Source of the DNA: Arabidopsis thaliana
Lineage: Eukaryota > Streptophyta > Magnoliopsida > Brassicales > Brassicaceae
Assembly: GCF_000001735.4 (NCBI RefSeq)
Contig: NC_003071.7
Location: 1,623,001-1,687,000 of the forward strand
Reading direction: 5' to 3'
DNA length: 64,000 nucleotides
The notes below the pieces were generated by a model. It did no database searches. It was not told where the DNA came from and was given only the letters and a program-made list of their open reading frames with translations. Position 1 is the stretch's first letter, and each line of letters starts with the position of its first letter. The position numbers were made by a program, and so were the translations under genes. Below, piece by piece: positions 47,691-59,467 of the stretch.

Positions 47691-47890
47691 AATATACGAC
47701 ACGTGGTAATAGTCGTTAAATAGCGACTATTCTATGACAACTGCGGCGTGTCATTAAATATAGTCGCAAAATAGACGTAATCTGCCGACTAATATACGAC
47801 ACCTCGTAATAGTCGTTTAAATAGCGACTATTGAATGACTACAACGGCGTGTCATTAAATATAGTCGCAAAATAGACGTAATTTTCGATT
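47691..47890. repeat. 100-bp tandem duplication in CACTA subterminal region
   Basis: Two adjacent units of exactly 100 bp (47691-47790 and 47791-47890), each starting AATATACGACAC and containing TAGCGACTATT and TAGTCGCAAAATAGACGTAA; they differ at a modest number of positions. Confidence 0.85.
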
Positions 47891-48115
47891 AAAAAAACAC
47901 ATGTAATTCGTTTTGTAAGTTGTTGTACCTATTTTAAACGACTACACTATTTAGTCGTGTTTTAGTCACCCAAAAATTGCCTATATAATGAAAATTTCTC
48001 GTACACAATATTCATTCACAACACAAACACAATACAAATAATACCTTTTAAAAAAATAAACGTTTTTGAAGAAAAAAACGTTAAAAATATATTTAGTTTT
48101 ATTATTAGTCTTATA

Positions 48116-49075
48116 ATGGCGGGAAACTATAATTATCCGAGTAGCGGTGGTTTTAATCGAGATTGGATGTACAAGAGGTTCGAAGAAATGACAGGGAATT
48201 TGTCAGCAGAATACGTCGCAGGAGTGGAGGAGTTCTTGACATTTGCTAATAGCCAGCCTATAGTACAAAGTTGTCGAGGTAAATTCCACTGTCCTTGTGC
48301 TGTGTGCAAGAATAAAAAACATATCGTCTCGGGTAGAAAAGTTAGTAGTCATTTGTTTAGTCAAGGATTTATGCCAGATTATTATGTTTCGTATATGCAT
48401 GGGGAAGAGCAATTGGGCAAAACTGTCAGTATTGGTGACGTTTTCATCAAAACACATACAAAACCTGATGGGACGTATGTTGATCGAAAGACAGAGAAGA
48501 TTGCAGAGTTATATCAGAAGAATTTGCAGCTGAGGCAGTCTGAGCTCGAGGCTGAAGCTTCTACTGTTTCAGATGGCACTTCGCGGGCACGAGAGCTCAC
48601 AGCTGAGGAATGTACAACCATATTTCTTCAGGTAACGTTTTATGTTTCCCAATTTAGTGTTTTTGAGTTGTCTTTTTCATTCTCTAATCTCAGCTTTTAT
48701 CATACTATGCAGTCCACTGAGAGGGATTCGAGAGGCGTTCCTTATGGAGTAGGAAGCCTCAAAGAGTCTCTTGTCAATGGCAAGCAGAAGCAAGCAGGTG
48801 ACTCAACTTCTTTTGTGGCTTTGCAAGAACAATTACTTGAAGCTCAACGCAAGATAGAAGAGCAGGTCTCTTACAATCAGAGGCGTGAAGCTGAGAATTC
48901 CCGAGCTGCAGATGAGCAGAAGAAGAAGCTTGAGCACTTGTCCTTAGTGGAGAAGTTTTTGCGCAAAAATGATCCTCGGTTCCTCAATTTCCTCGAATCT
49001 CATTCAGCTAAGGAGACAACCACATATCCTATCTCACCCTCTCCAGCTGCCTCTCCCTCTTCATCTGCTTCATAG
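48116..49075 (+). CDS. CACTA-encoded protein: transposase-associated Zn domain fused to coiled-coil C terminus
   Basis: ATG at 48116 follows a short leader inside the CACTA element. Exon 1 (48116-48631) and exon 2 (48713-49075) join in phase to 292 codons; the 81-bp GT-AG intron is itself open, so unspliced reading gives 319 codons. Residues about 10-85 match the transposase-associated domain found at the N terminus of plant TNP2/TnpD transposases (RDWMYKRFEEMTG, EEFLTFANSQP, FHCPCAVCKNKK, HLFSQGFMPDYYVSYMHGE). The remainder has no DDE domain. It contains a TnpA-like segment (FIKTHTKPDGTYVDRKTEKI) and a charged coiled coil (about residues 210-260), then a Ser/Pro-rich end. It may act as a DNA-binding accessory protein; that is inference. 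Confidence 0.8.
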   Translation: MAGNYNYPSSGGFNRDWMYKRFEEMTGNLSAEYVAGVEEFLTFANSQPIVQSCRGKFHCPCAVCKNKKHIVSGRKVSSHLFSQGFMPDYYVSYMHGEEQLGKTVSIGDVFIKTHTKPDGTYVDRKTEKIAELYQKNLQLRQSELEAEASTVSDGTSRARELTAEECTTIFLQVTFYVSQFSVFELSFSFSNLSFYHTMQSTERDSRGVPYGVGSLKESLVNGKQKQAGDSTSFVALQEQLLEAQRKIEEQVSYNQRREAENSRAADEQKKKLEHLSLVEKFLRKNDPRFLNFLESHSAKETTTYPISPSPAASPSSSAS

Positions 49076-49760
49076 GTCTGAATCTTAACTCCTTCCTCAA
49101 GACTCAATATCACGGCTCAAAGTTTTTATATGTGTACTTGTGTTGCTTGTACTTATGCTGAACAAAATTCTAAGTTGTAGTGAATCGAACATGTTTCTGT
49201 AATTTGGGTTTTGTACTTTTCTGAAATGACAATAAATTTGTTTTCATGCTTCTTGTATTGTGTTTATGCTTATTGTAATGTTTTGTTTTCTCAGGAAGGT
49301 TTCCATCTTTGTAACAATCATATAGATGTTCTAATAACAACAATAGTCGCAAATTTAGTCATCAAAAATGTAACCAAGCAGTCGTTTATTGATAACAATT
49401 CAGTCACAAAAATTTCCGACTAAGGATATTTTAGTCGCAAATCAGTCTTAAATATAGTGACAACATAGTCGTAAATTTTAACGACTAATTAACTACAACG
49501 ACTAAATAACCCTCAAGTTAATCGTTAATTTGTCGTCTAATAGTCGCTAAATTTAACGACTAAAATGTCACTAAAAAAGCGATTACCTAAACTTAGTCGT
49601 AACTTTGTCGCTCTTTTGCGACTAAAATACGATTACGTTATTTAGCGACTCTCGATTAGCGACTAATATTAATAGTCGTTTATTTGTCGTAAAGAGGAGT
49701 TTAACGACTACAGAGTGACTAATACTGAAGTCGGTAAATGGCAATTTTCTTGTAGTGGTT

Positions 49761-52700
49761 TGAGACCCACTTTTTTAAGTGTATAATCTAAATTCGACAT
49801 GAATCTATAATCGACCTTCATTAAAATTATTGGTCAATGAAATCATCAGTGTTCTAAGACTAATGCTAAGTTAATTGCATTTTGTAGGAAAACTTTGTGA
49901 TGAATTGTATAAACTTATTAGCATATTAAATGCGTTAAATCAAGGAATCAAATCAAGACTAGTATCTCGAGGATTGATTTTCAAAGAAATGTAGTTTCAT
50001 TGATTGTTTTTTTTTTAAATGGAGATGATCAAATCACCATAACTCAAGTAGTGACCATGACGTTTTTTCATGGATCTGAAAATTAGACATGAAAAATATA
50101 ATAGAGTCTAATTGGAATCACCCGACATTATCAACCAAGTCTTAAGTGAATGTAAGGCTTGAAAGGAAGATCATACCTTTTGATACAACCAACAATAGAA
50201 AAGATATCTTAGGGAAGGACACTCGGAAAGTAAATTGTCAAATAGATGGTTATTGGAAGGGTTTAGATCCAACATTAACATGTGGATGATAATAACGAAT
50301 ACAGTTTTTGACTTTTAACTAATGAATTTATTTTAACTGAATTCTATTTCTCTGTCGGCTTATTATACATGAATACAAAAGAATACTTTTATATTATTCA
50401 TGGGTTTTTTAAGAATTTTTTTTTATCAGTTCATCCGATTAGTTTTGGTAAAAATGCATCAAAATGTTTTAAAGTCGACTTCTCCCCAAAAGAATATCAC
50501 ATTGTCTATCTCGAATTTAAAATGTTTTTTGACTAATACTTATAAACCCAGTTTACCAGTTACTAGACTACCAGATAAATTGTTTAGACTTTTGGCACAA
50601 ACCAAAACTTTCTACAAATATGCGTTTATCATAATATTATATCCAAACATCTATATTATATCTTGAAATTGTTTGTCATTTTTATCGGTGAAAAACCAAA
50701 TTTTCAGACGTAAAGAGATGTTTAATCCATATCAATATATCATATTCCGGAAGAGTTGACAAATAAAAATCGATATTTAATAAAATAAAATAAAATCATT
50801 TTTTACTGACGCAAACAAAATCAAATTTCATTTTGGATGATTTTATTTATGTGACTTTATTGTTATAAGATGCTTTATTATGTTCTCCAAAAAAAAGATG
50901 CTTTATATATTGGTAAAGTATTTTTTTTAAATAGATATCTAATATATCTGAAATGAATAGTTTAGATAAAAAAATTTATTGCTATACACTTGTATTTACT
51001 TAATGTTTTATGGGAAAATTATTAAATAGTACATTCATGATGAATTTGATGTATTATTAAAAATTATGAAAGCTTTATTATGGGGAAAATTATTAAATAA
51101 TACATCACACATTAATTTTCTATGAATATGTGATGTATTATTTAATAATTCTATTTTTTTTTATTAATTCATCAAATATTGACATATTCATCAACAAAAA
51201 TAATAAATATATTTTCTGAAGTAAAATAGCATGTCGAATTTCATACAATCAATTTTGTCGATATACGTTTTGCTATTTTCTAATTAATAGCAACTTTTGC
51301 AAATATCATTTACTTAAAGAAAAGTCTTCTATGTTGCTGTTTACCTAATTTATTTTCTGTTATATTTATATATATATACACACGCATGTTAAGTTATTTG
51401 CATGGATTTGAAATATCACCAATAATCTATAAATAGTGACAAAATAGTCGGTCGTTGCGAATTATTAAGCTTCTGTAATTATGGTTTGTTAGATTGTCAG
51501 CAGACTAATTGTCAAAATAGTGATTATATATTTGGATATGGTGGTGGTTCAGTTTGATGAAGACAAAATATATATGGTAAGTTCATTATTTATACAGCAA
51601 TGTACAGTATTGTCAAACAAAGTGATAGTGCGTAAAGTGATAAGTTGGATTGGTTTGGTTTTGGATCAGTTTTATCTTGAATAATTGGAATTTATTTTCT
51701 TGTTTCAATATCGATATCATGCCAAAATAAATATTTTTTTAATCAAAACTAATTAGATATGAATGAAATGATATATATTTTTTTTGGGTTGGATCATTTT
51801 GGGTATAAGTGGGATTAATTTCAGTCAATAATTATACGTTATTCTAAATTTTATGCAATTTTAAATTTGAAATTCTATCATTTCTTACAAAGAACAAAAT
51901 TATTTTTATAATTTCTCAATTCAAAATTAATAAGTTTTGAGTTAATTGACTCATGATTCTTGTATAGTATTTTAATTTTCATCTTACTTTTGATGAGTAA
52001 ATTTTAATACACCATTTGTAGTCATTTAATATTTTTGATTTCTGTAGTATTTTTTTTATTGATTAACTTACCTAAAAAAATTGTTTGTTTAATTTTTATC
52101 TTTCAAATTTCAAACTCAGTTTATATTTATTTAATATTTTTGATTTCTGTAGTATTTTTTTATTGATTAAATTATTTTGTACTATGTATTAAATCACAGT
52201 TTCTTAATTTCTTGGCTTTTAATTAAAAAAAACTATGAAAAGGAATAGAAAGAGTAACTAAATGAATCGTATACCACAAGGTTGGTGATGAGTCAAAATT
52301 AAAGAAGAAGACAAATAGTTGAAGGTTGATTACGAAAGCTCACCATACTCCGATTTGCTTTCTAAGTTTCTTCCATATCTATTTTAGTTTCACTTACAAT
52401 TCACGAATTGTGAGAAATTATTCTCAATTTTAGAGTTAATATATATTCTCAATATAAATATTCATGACTTAGCTTAGAAATTGATAATAAATACTCAGGA
52501 CTACAAGTTTTTTTTTTTTTTTTTTAACTCGACTACAAGTTTGTTATGTTTTGATTGTACATATAGAATTTGATTGGTGATTTAAAACCATAAGAAAAAA
52601 TTTAGCAGTAAAAAAACACGGTAAATGGGTATAAAGCAAATAAGTAAAAAACAAAATTAAGAGTATAGTTTAAAATTTGATGGGTTAAAAATTCATAGAA

Positions 52701-53839
52701 CACCGTGTTGGGTTCTCTAAAACAATTGGATGTCAAAACTAGTTAAAAATTGCAAAGAAGTGGAGAGATCTAGATTATTGGTGGCATTTGGTTTATGTTG
52801 GATCGATATTTATAAACTTTTTAGTGGAGATATGAGTTGCGAATATGTTTCGAAACATACACAACTATTCAAACTTGTATATAGCTTGACCATTACCGAT
52901 CAAGATAAAAGTTTTTTGAGATCCGGGATTAAGGATATAAAACGTAGAAATTCCTTTAAAGTATCTCCAAGTAATTGTTTATATTACAATACAAGTTAAA
53001 GAATGGGGATGTTCATGCGCACCTTGTGAAGATATTATAATGTTACTAATAGATCAAAAATAAAATATTACAGCTTTCATTCAATGAATAAGTAAACCAA
53101 AATTAAATAAAAAAATCTATATTTTGAAATTACAATTAATTGGTTTGTAGATCATGATATATTGTTTAGTAGTTTGTGGCATTGTGCTATTATCATTAAC
53201 AAGATAACCATCCGGATTCAAACTCACATAATATACGTTTAACCATTACACTTTCCTCTGTCAATCACTCGAAACTATCTCATCCGTAATCATTTTTAAC
53301 CGATATATCAAATCAAAGAAATTGCCTACTAACATTTTTTTTTTGTCAACCAAAATTAATTAGAGCTTAAATGTTGTTTACATATATGATGTGATGCGGT
53401 TAGACACGAATTTTTCGTGCTAAATTATCGGTTTTAACATTTGCACTACGAGAAATTAAAGATAAAGAAAAACTTGTGACAAATCTGCCTAGTAACATTT
53501 AAAATGCATCCATTGTGATTACAACAACCAAATTTTATGTGGACTTGTAGATTAGAAAAAAATAAATTTGAAAGTCATTGAAAATTGTTGAAAAATGTAT
53601 TTATAAATTTAAACAAATAATAATGCAACAATAAATGATAAACAAAGAAAATAATAAAACAACAATTAATGATTGAGAAAGACACTAAAACCCCCACTAA
53701 TCATATACATATAGGTAAAAGAAACAAAATCAAGAAGAGTGTTTATGGTTAAACAAAGCAAAAATGATCAAATAAAAACAAGATTATGATGTTGTTGTTG
53801 TAAAACGGCATAGTCAAGTCACAAGCGCACCACCAGACG
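49761..53839. other. 4-kb AT-rich intergenic region
   Basis: No gene recognised on either strand. Features seen are a short hairpin (51088-51150), a ~40-bp direct repeat (about 52028-52066 and 52132-52170, word TAATATTTTTGATTTCTGTA) and long T runs (for example 52510-52526). The frames at 50400-50666 and 52730-52999 lack any recognisable motif and are AT-biased. Confidence 0.4.
51088..51150. repeat. Short perfect inverted repeat (hairpin)
   Basis: A 22-bp arm, AATTATTAAATAATACATCA plus CA (51088-51109), is repeated as its reverse complement at 51129-51150 with a 19-bp loop. A diverged half copy of the arm occurs at about 51019-51060. Confidence 0.7.
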
Positions 53840-54487
53840 GTGCCGCAACAACAACAACAACAACACCTACACCGCATAAGTTACATTACAACACACCCTG
53901 TCTTTAAAAACTCTTTCCTTTTTAATAATAAATCTTTCTTTAAATACCATCTCTCTTCTTCCTCCTCTGCTTCTCTTCATCTTCTAAGAAAGAAACAAAG
54001 AAAGACTTCACATTTTACCATTATTTGCTCTGAGCTCAGGTCAGCTTTTCTCTCTTCCCCTCTCTCCTCTCTCTTCTACTTTATGGTACAGTTGAATTAA
54101 CAATGCCATTGAACTACTACTTCCATGAATGTATCTTCTTTACACTTGTTGTCTTAAGTTTCTATTTTTGTCTGATCCAGATCTAGTTTCTTCTCTTGTG
54201 TCTTGTGAACACTTTAGCTTCTTACTGTCTTTATGTTTGTTGTTGTTGTGTCGGTTTGTTTTTCATTTTTCCAGTAATGTTGAAGAAACAAGTTCAAGAT
54301 CTGACTTAACTAACTTACACTAGTTTTAGTTTGCTAGTAGCTATATAATTCTTTGATCCTGTTAAAGAACTCAAAGATCATTCGTTCTTGAAAACAGATC
54401 CGGATCTGAGATAGGGTTCTTGATAAAGATTCGATATTTGAATCCTGATTTGGTTTCTTGTAATGCAGTAGGAGAGTTCAAGAAACA
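53840..54487 (+). promoter_or_regulatory. FLA7 promoter proximal region, 5' UTR and leader intron
   Basis: A (CAA)n run is at 53846-53862. A CT-rich stretch at 53945-53990 is followed by a 5' UTR exon ending at CAG (54039). A GT-AG leader intron (54040-54468) with a T-rich 3' end precedes the last 19 bases of UTR before ATG. The intron call is based on splice consensus only. Confidence 0.6.
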
Positions 54488-55252
54488 ATGGCAAAGATGC
54501 AATTATCAATCTTTATCGCTGTCGTTGCGCTTATCGTCTGCTCTGCATCTGCTAAAACCGCAAGCCCTCCAGCTCCAGTGCTGCCACCGACACCAGCTCC
54601 AGCACCAGCCCCGGAAAATGTGAATCTCACCGAGCTTTTAAGTGTAGCTGGTCCGTTCCACACATTCCTCGACTACCTTCTCTCGACTGGAGTCATTGAG
54701 ACTTTCCAAAACCAAGCTAACAACACTGAGGAAGGCATCACAATCTTTGTCCCTAAAGATGATGCTTTCAAAGCTCAGAAGAATCCTCCTTTGTCAAATC
54801 TCACAAAGGATCAGCTTAAGCAGCTTGTTCTCTTCCATGCTCTGCCTCATTACTATTCGCTTTCGGAATTCAAGAACTTGAGCCAATCTGGTCCAGTGAG
54901 CACCTTTGCTGGTGGTCAATACTCCTTGAAATTCACTGATGTTTCTGGCACGGTTAGGATTGATTCTTTATGGACCAGGACTAAAGTCAGCAGCAGTGTT
55001 TTCTCCACTGACCCTGTTGCGGTTTACCAAGTGAACCGCGTGCTTCTACCCGAAGCAATCTTTGGTACTGATGTCCCTCCAATGCCTGCTCCAGCTCCTG
55101 CTCCTATCGTTAGTGCTCCTTCGGATTCTCCTTCAGTTGCTGATTCTGAAGGAGCTTCTTCACCAAAGTCCTCACACAAGAACTCCGGACAAAAGCTGCT
55201 ACTTGCACCAATCTCCATGGTTATTTCCGGTTTGGTGGCATTGTTCTTGTGA
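54488..55252 (+). CDS. FLA7: Fasciclin-like arabinogalactan protein 7
   Basis: An intronless coding frame of 254 codons. Residues 1-22 are a secretion signal (MAKMQLSIFIAVVALIVCSA). It is followed by an arabinogalactan motif rich in Ala-Pro/Pro-Ala (PPAPVLPPTPAPAPAPE), one FAS1 domain (about residues 45-190; TIFVPKDDAF H1 motif and LVLFHALPHYYSL H2-type segment), a second AP-rich region (PPMPAPAPAPIVSAPSDSPS), and a hydrophobic tail preceded by small residues that fits a GPI-anchor signal (ISMVISGLVALFL). Such proteins are cell-surface proteoglycans implicated in cell-wall organisation. Domain order, length and context agree with At2g04780. Prolines in AP repeats are expected to be hydroxylated and O-glycosylated. 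Confidence 0.97.
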   Translation: MAKMQLSIFIAVVALIVCSASAKTASPPAPVLPPTPAPAPAPENVNLTELLSVAGPFHTFLDYLLSTGVIETFQNQANNTEEGITIFVPKDDAFKAQKNPPLSNLTKDQLKQLVLFHALPHYYSLSEFKNLSQSGPVSTFAGGQYSLKFTDVSGTVRIDSLWTRTKVSSSVFSTDPVAVYQVNRVLLPEAIFGTDVPPMPAPAPAPIVSAPSDSPSVADSEGASSPKSSHKNSGQKLLLAPISMVISGLVALFL

Positions 55253-55585
55253 TCAGATGGTTTTGCAGATTGAGTTATGTTTTTAAGTTACAATGTGAAA
55301 GATTGTATTACATCATTTGAATTGTCTTTTTGATTTTTGAAACCCATTTTTTATTATACATTTTTATCATTATTATTGTTTGTCATTACGATTGTTGTGA
55401 ATTGAAATTGTTCCTCCATTTTGCTTTTCTTTAGTTAATTTTGCTTCATTTGCAAGTTAAGATGATACCAAGAGGTTTAAAGTTCATTCTCTTTGATATA
55501 ATCTGAAGATAAGTCAATAAATGGCTTGGGATTTGTTCAATCTGGATAAATAATATGCAGAATTTGTTTCACTAGTCTGATTACG
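55253..55585. other. FLA7 3' UTR and flank
   Basis: AT-rich, presumed 3' UTR. A 43-bp word (GTGAATTGAAATTGTTCCTC, then CATTTTGCTTTTCTTTAGTT) at about 55396-55438 recurs in altered form at about 56309-56347, on the other side of the hAT MITE. Confidence 0.5.
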
Positions 55586-55593
55586 GCAGTAAC

Positions 55594-56012
55594 TAGGCCT
55601 CGGCATAATACCCGAACCCTAAATTTTCAAATACCCAAATGGGTTTAAATTTCAAAATCCGAAAAACCCGAATAGGTAACCAAACATATCTCAAGTATAA
55701 GTATATATTAGTTATATTTATACTAATATATATAAAATATTAGAATTTTTCAGATATTTTAGTTATTTTTGTGTATTTTTAGATATATTCAAGCAAAACT
55801 ACTCGTGTTGTTTTGGGAATTTTTGAAAATTTCAAGTAATTTAATAAATTTGCACAGAAAATTTTGATATTTGAATATATAAATAAGTCTGAACCTGAAC
55901 TCAAACCGAACCCGATCCAAAATCTTAAATTACCCGAACGGGTCTTAAACTTCTAAATCCAAAAAATCCGAACCCGAAATATTTGACCTAAATACCCAAA
56001 CGCCCAGGACTA
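55594..56012. mobile_element. Non-autonomous hAT MITE, same termini as the element at 26686
   Basis: 419 bp with left terminus TAGGCCTCGGCATAATACCC and right terminus (reverse complement) TAGTCCTGGGCGTTTGGGTA, flanked by perfect 8-bp duplications GCAGTAAC (55586-55593 and 56013-56020). The right terminus is identical over 20 bp to the left end of the larger hAT. ACCCGAAC-type words are repeated inside both ends. No coding potential. Confidence 0.9.
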
Positions 56013-56020
56013 GCAGTAAC

Positions 56021-56527
56021 GAGCCTTAACCCGTTTTGAGTAAAGCTTTTTTTTTTTATCTCTATGGTTACAACGCCATTACGAGACGCCCTTGGATTCA
56101 TAATTATGGGAGTAGAACCATCAACTATCCACAAAACAATGAAATTTCCTACTCCATGGAGAATAAAAGAGATCAAAAGAGAGTAGGAGTATAAACATTC
56201 ATGTAACCAAATTGTGTTGAAAGGCAAATGGCAACCATTATAACATTTCTAAAGTCAATAGATATTTAAAGAGATGTTATTATTATGTAGATTATCATTC
56301 TCACTCTTGTGAATTGAGATAGTTCCTCCATTTTGCTTTTCTTTAATTGATATTGGTTCACATCCAAGCTAATGTAACCCATCTCATAACAGATTTATAA
56401 TTTCGTGTATAATATAATCTCCAAATCACTAATTATGACCTCACATTTTAGGATAATGTTTTTTTTTTAAATGCTTATGGTCAAGAAAGAAGATAACGAT
56501 TCAAGCCACACGAAACAGAAGAAGACA
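56021..56527. other. Intergenic, promoter of the gene at 56528
   Basis: AT-rich. It includes a second, diverged copy of the FLA7 3'-flank word GTGAATTGAGATAGTTCCTC (about 56309-56347). In-frame ATGs at 56471 and 56477 lie just upstream of the next gene. Confidence 0.4.
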
Positions 56528-57327
56528 ATGGCCTCTCTCTTCACACCATCACCAACCACCACTAGTAGTAGTGGAGACACCATCTATGTAGCGGCGGTGC
56601 CGCTTAAAGCCGCGGCCGGTCCGCCGCAACTTATTATGTCAATGGCTTACTCACTTAATATCTCAAATTTACAACATTTCATGGTCCTCATCAAACCTTC
56701 TTCTCCAATCCGTCAAGAGGTTTCTCTATCTATATAACTTTCACTAAAATGCATAAATGAGTTAATAATACTTGTTGACCTAATCCGTTTTGTGGAATCT
56801 TTAGGTTCTTGTGTTTGATTTTCAGCCACGTAACCCTGAAAGCATAGAAGCAGCAATCTCACTTTTGTCAGGAAATTTGATTCCAGGTTCTGATTCTCAG
56901 ACATCGAATGTAATCTGTGATTCAGACAACTTTTCTCTGATTTTCAACGAACCTTTTTGATCATGCAAATGTAGTCAAGATTCTGATCAAAGAAAATTAT
57001 TTGTTTGGTTACAGGTGTAGTTTTGCAAAGAAGGTTGAAGAATGTTCCAAGACAAAGATGTTGGATGGTTGGACCATCTAAAGGGAATGATGCTATGGAA
57101 ATGGCAATGGAGTTTAATAAGTCATGGGAGACTGATTTGAGAGTTGGATTTCATGATTGCCGACATTATACCAATGGTTTAGTGTTATACAAGCTTTAAT
57201 TTAATCAAGAAGACTTTGGTTTTTATTTGTTTCTAAGTGTTTTTGGTTTTTAATCTTTTGGAATACAGAACTTGTCCAACATCTTACCGGAGAAATGCAA
57301 ATTGTGGAGCGACTTCCAAGAAGCTAA
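56528..57327 (+). CDS. Uncharacterised small plant protein, four exons
   Basis: Exons 56528-56719, 56805-56886, 57015-57176 and 57269-57327 splice with GT-AG introns and consistent phases to 164 codons plus stop. Two in-frame upstream ATGs (56477, 56471) could extend it by 17 or 19 residues; the ATG at 56528 (MASLFTPSPTTT) has the better context and is preferred. The product has a Ser/Thr-rich start, a hydrophobic stretch (YVAAVPLKAAAGPPQLIMSM), a middle segment VLVFDFQPRNPESIEAAISL and the basic segment VVLQRRLKNVPRQRCWMVGP, and ends HLTGEMQIVERLPRS. I do not recognise a domain. By gene order it should be At2g04790. No signal peptide or membrane helix is evident. Confidence 0.75.
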
Positions 57328-58000
57328 TGCTATAGATGAAACAAATGGTCATTTATCTTATCTACTAAGATTTTAGACCCGACAATTATGATGTGATAAT
57401 TAGTAGTTGAAGATAAATTGAATATTAGTATTGTTTATTAGTAAGAGTGGTTAGTTTTTCTATATTTACAACTTTTGTCTTACATTATTCAAATTTATTG
57501 TTGTAAGTAAAGTAACTAATAAAAAGGTTAAGCCAAAACAAAAGAGCAAAATGAAACATAATTGAAATTTTCTTACCCCAAACTGGAAAATAATACAAAT
57601 TGGAGCCGTCTGATTTAGGTTCTTATTTGGTTTTCGGTTTATCGGTTTGATTAAATGTATGTAATTTGTTTGGTTTGCTCGGTTCTCTTTGGTGTTTATT
57701 GGATTTATTATAAAAATAATAATAATAAACTATTTAAAAACCATATGTGATTCGGTATGATTTGGTTTGGATTTGTTTCCCTGTGAATTATCAAAATTAT
57801 AAATCAGCAAAACCAAAATGAATATCTTTTTCAATTTGCACCGACCAATCGATTGAAAAAGAGCAATATTTAAAGACTAACTCATATAGCACCACACTAT
57901 ACATATATAATCGAAATTAACATATATTTACAGTATTAAGGATTTTTAAGAAACTACAATATTTGGTGATATATAATATATATATTAAAGTAAATTTATA
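57328..58000. other. Intergenic, AT-rich
   Basis: No gene. A stretch rich in GGTTTGGTTCGG-like words (about 57632-57790) resembles degraded transposon subterminal sequence. (AAT)n occurs at about 57713-57728. Confidence 0.4.
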
Positions 58001-58002
58001 TA

Positions 58003-59465
58003 CAGTAGAAACTTTATAAATTAATAAATATAATAAGTTAATAAACACGATAAATTACTAAATTTGTTATAAAATTAAAATTAATAAAATAATAAGATAA
58101 TAATTTTTTGAAATCCTTGTGTAAAAATATGATCCTAATAATATCAGTAATTAATTATCATAATTCTTAAGCATACATTTTAAAATAATCTAGTATAATA
58201 TGAATCTAGTGTTATTTGTCTTTTCGTACGGATCTCGTTGAAGATTATCTGTAATTTTCTATATTGCATCAAAACTCCTGGTGTCGTTTTCTCGATCTGC
58301 CTCCAAAAGTTTTGAAGAGTTTTATACTTAATAATTACTTTTTTACATGTCACTATTTCCAAAGGTTCCACATTATCTTTGAACATTCATTCTATTTCGA
58401 TAATCAAGGGTGTAAATGGATACCTAGATTTGTTAAGATGAAAGAGTCGAATTGTGGGTTCAACTTTATTCCTCAAGAAATTCACCATTTGCTTTTAACA
58501 AAATTTCAACCCAATTTTATTGGGGCCCACCATAAAGCTGAAAATTTACACTTTTTAGCTGAAAATTGTCCAACCTCAAATTAGGAGAAGAACAAATTGA
58601 ACGTGATAAAAATTTATAATATATTTCTATCTCTATTACATTTAAATTAATTAATTTGTTTAGAGAATCTAGAAAATTCAAATACTAAACTAATTCAGTT
58701 CAATCTTTGAATAATTTGTAATCTTTTGTTGTCGAATATAAGATATACACGAACCAACAACTATAATATCTTCTTATAAATCAGCTCAAACTTTGGACAA
58801 TTTTGAATAATTCATATTTTTATTTTATTAAAACCAACAGCTAAAATCTGTTCCTATAAATATACTAATCCCATCAAGATTTATCTTTACACAAAATATT
58901 ATGAACTAAACACATTTTCTTCTTTCAAAAACAATAGTTGTTAGTCAATCATGAGTGAAAGATAATATTTCTCTCTACTTATATGAAGATGGGAATTATA
59001 TGAAGATCGTCCGTGATCAAATTGCTGAGCAAATGTGGTCCGCAAGTCGAAATAGTTCTCATCGACATTGTTAGATTTTATTTTAAATAATATTTTTTTA
59101 TATTTAACTATTCAGCTAAATGGTTACTATTTAACATACATTTTATTTCTCTGCAGCTAATTTATCTCATTCAGCTCAATCACCATCTAGACCCCAAGAT
59201 TATCAATCACAACTTCATCGTAGATATAAGGACATACTATCTTGCAGGAAAAGAAATTAATAAAATAAAAAAATAAAATTTAACATAATTGAATATACAA
59301 ACGACAAAGCATAAATTTTATAAAAATAAAAATAAAAGGATTATAATATTATATTTTGTGTAAATATTTCTAATTTATTAATTTATGGTATATGATAAAT
59401 TAATATCATTACAAATTAATAAAATTTCAAGGTCCCAACATTATTAATTTATAGAGTTTTCACTA
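58003..59465. mobile_element. Tc1/mariner pogo-like (Emigrant-related) element, non-autonomous
   Basis: Left end CAGTAGAAACTTTATAAATT and right end (reverse complement) TAGTGAAAACTCTATAAATT match at about 20 of the first 24 positions and are flanked by TA (58001-58002 and 59466-59467). This is the terminus style of Emigrant/Lemi pogo-type elements of Arabidopsis (AAACTCTATAAATTAATA). The 1,463-bp interior has no intact transposase. A 68-codon minus-strand frame (58180-58386) contains TCKKVIIKYKTLQNFWRQIE, which could be a transposase scrap, but I cannot assign it. Confidence 0.7.
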
Positions 59466-59467
59466 TA

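Larger units (their letters stand above)
47446..49757 (+). mobile_element. En/Spm (CACTA) transposon, deletion derivative
   Basis: The 2,312-bp element begins CACTACAAGAAAAC and ends (reverse complement) CACTACAAGAAAATTGCC, flanked by the 3-bp duplication GTT (47443-47445 and 49758-49760). Both ends carry dense subterminal repeats of TAGTCGC/GCGACTA (about 47485-47950 and 49345-49735), the type of site bound by TnpA-like proteins. It contains one two-exon gene (48116-49075) but no TnpD/TNP2 catalytic domain. Confidence 0.95.

Noticed and set aside
50400..52999. Open frames at 50400-50666 and 52730-52999 as possible genes
   Set aside because: No recognisable domain, AT-biased composition, no plausible exon structure around them.
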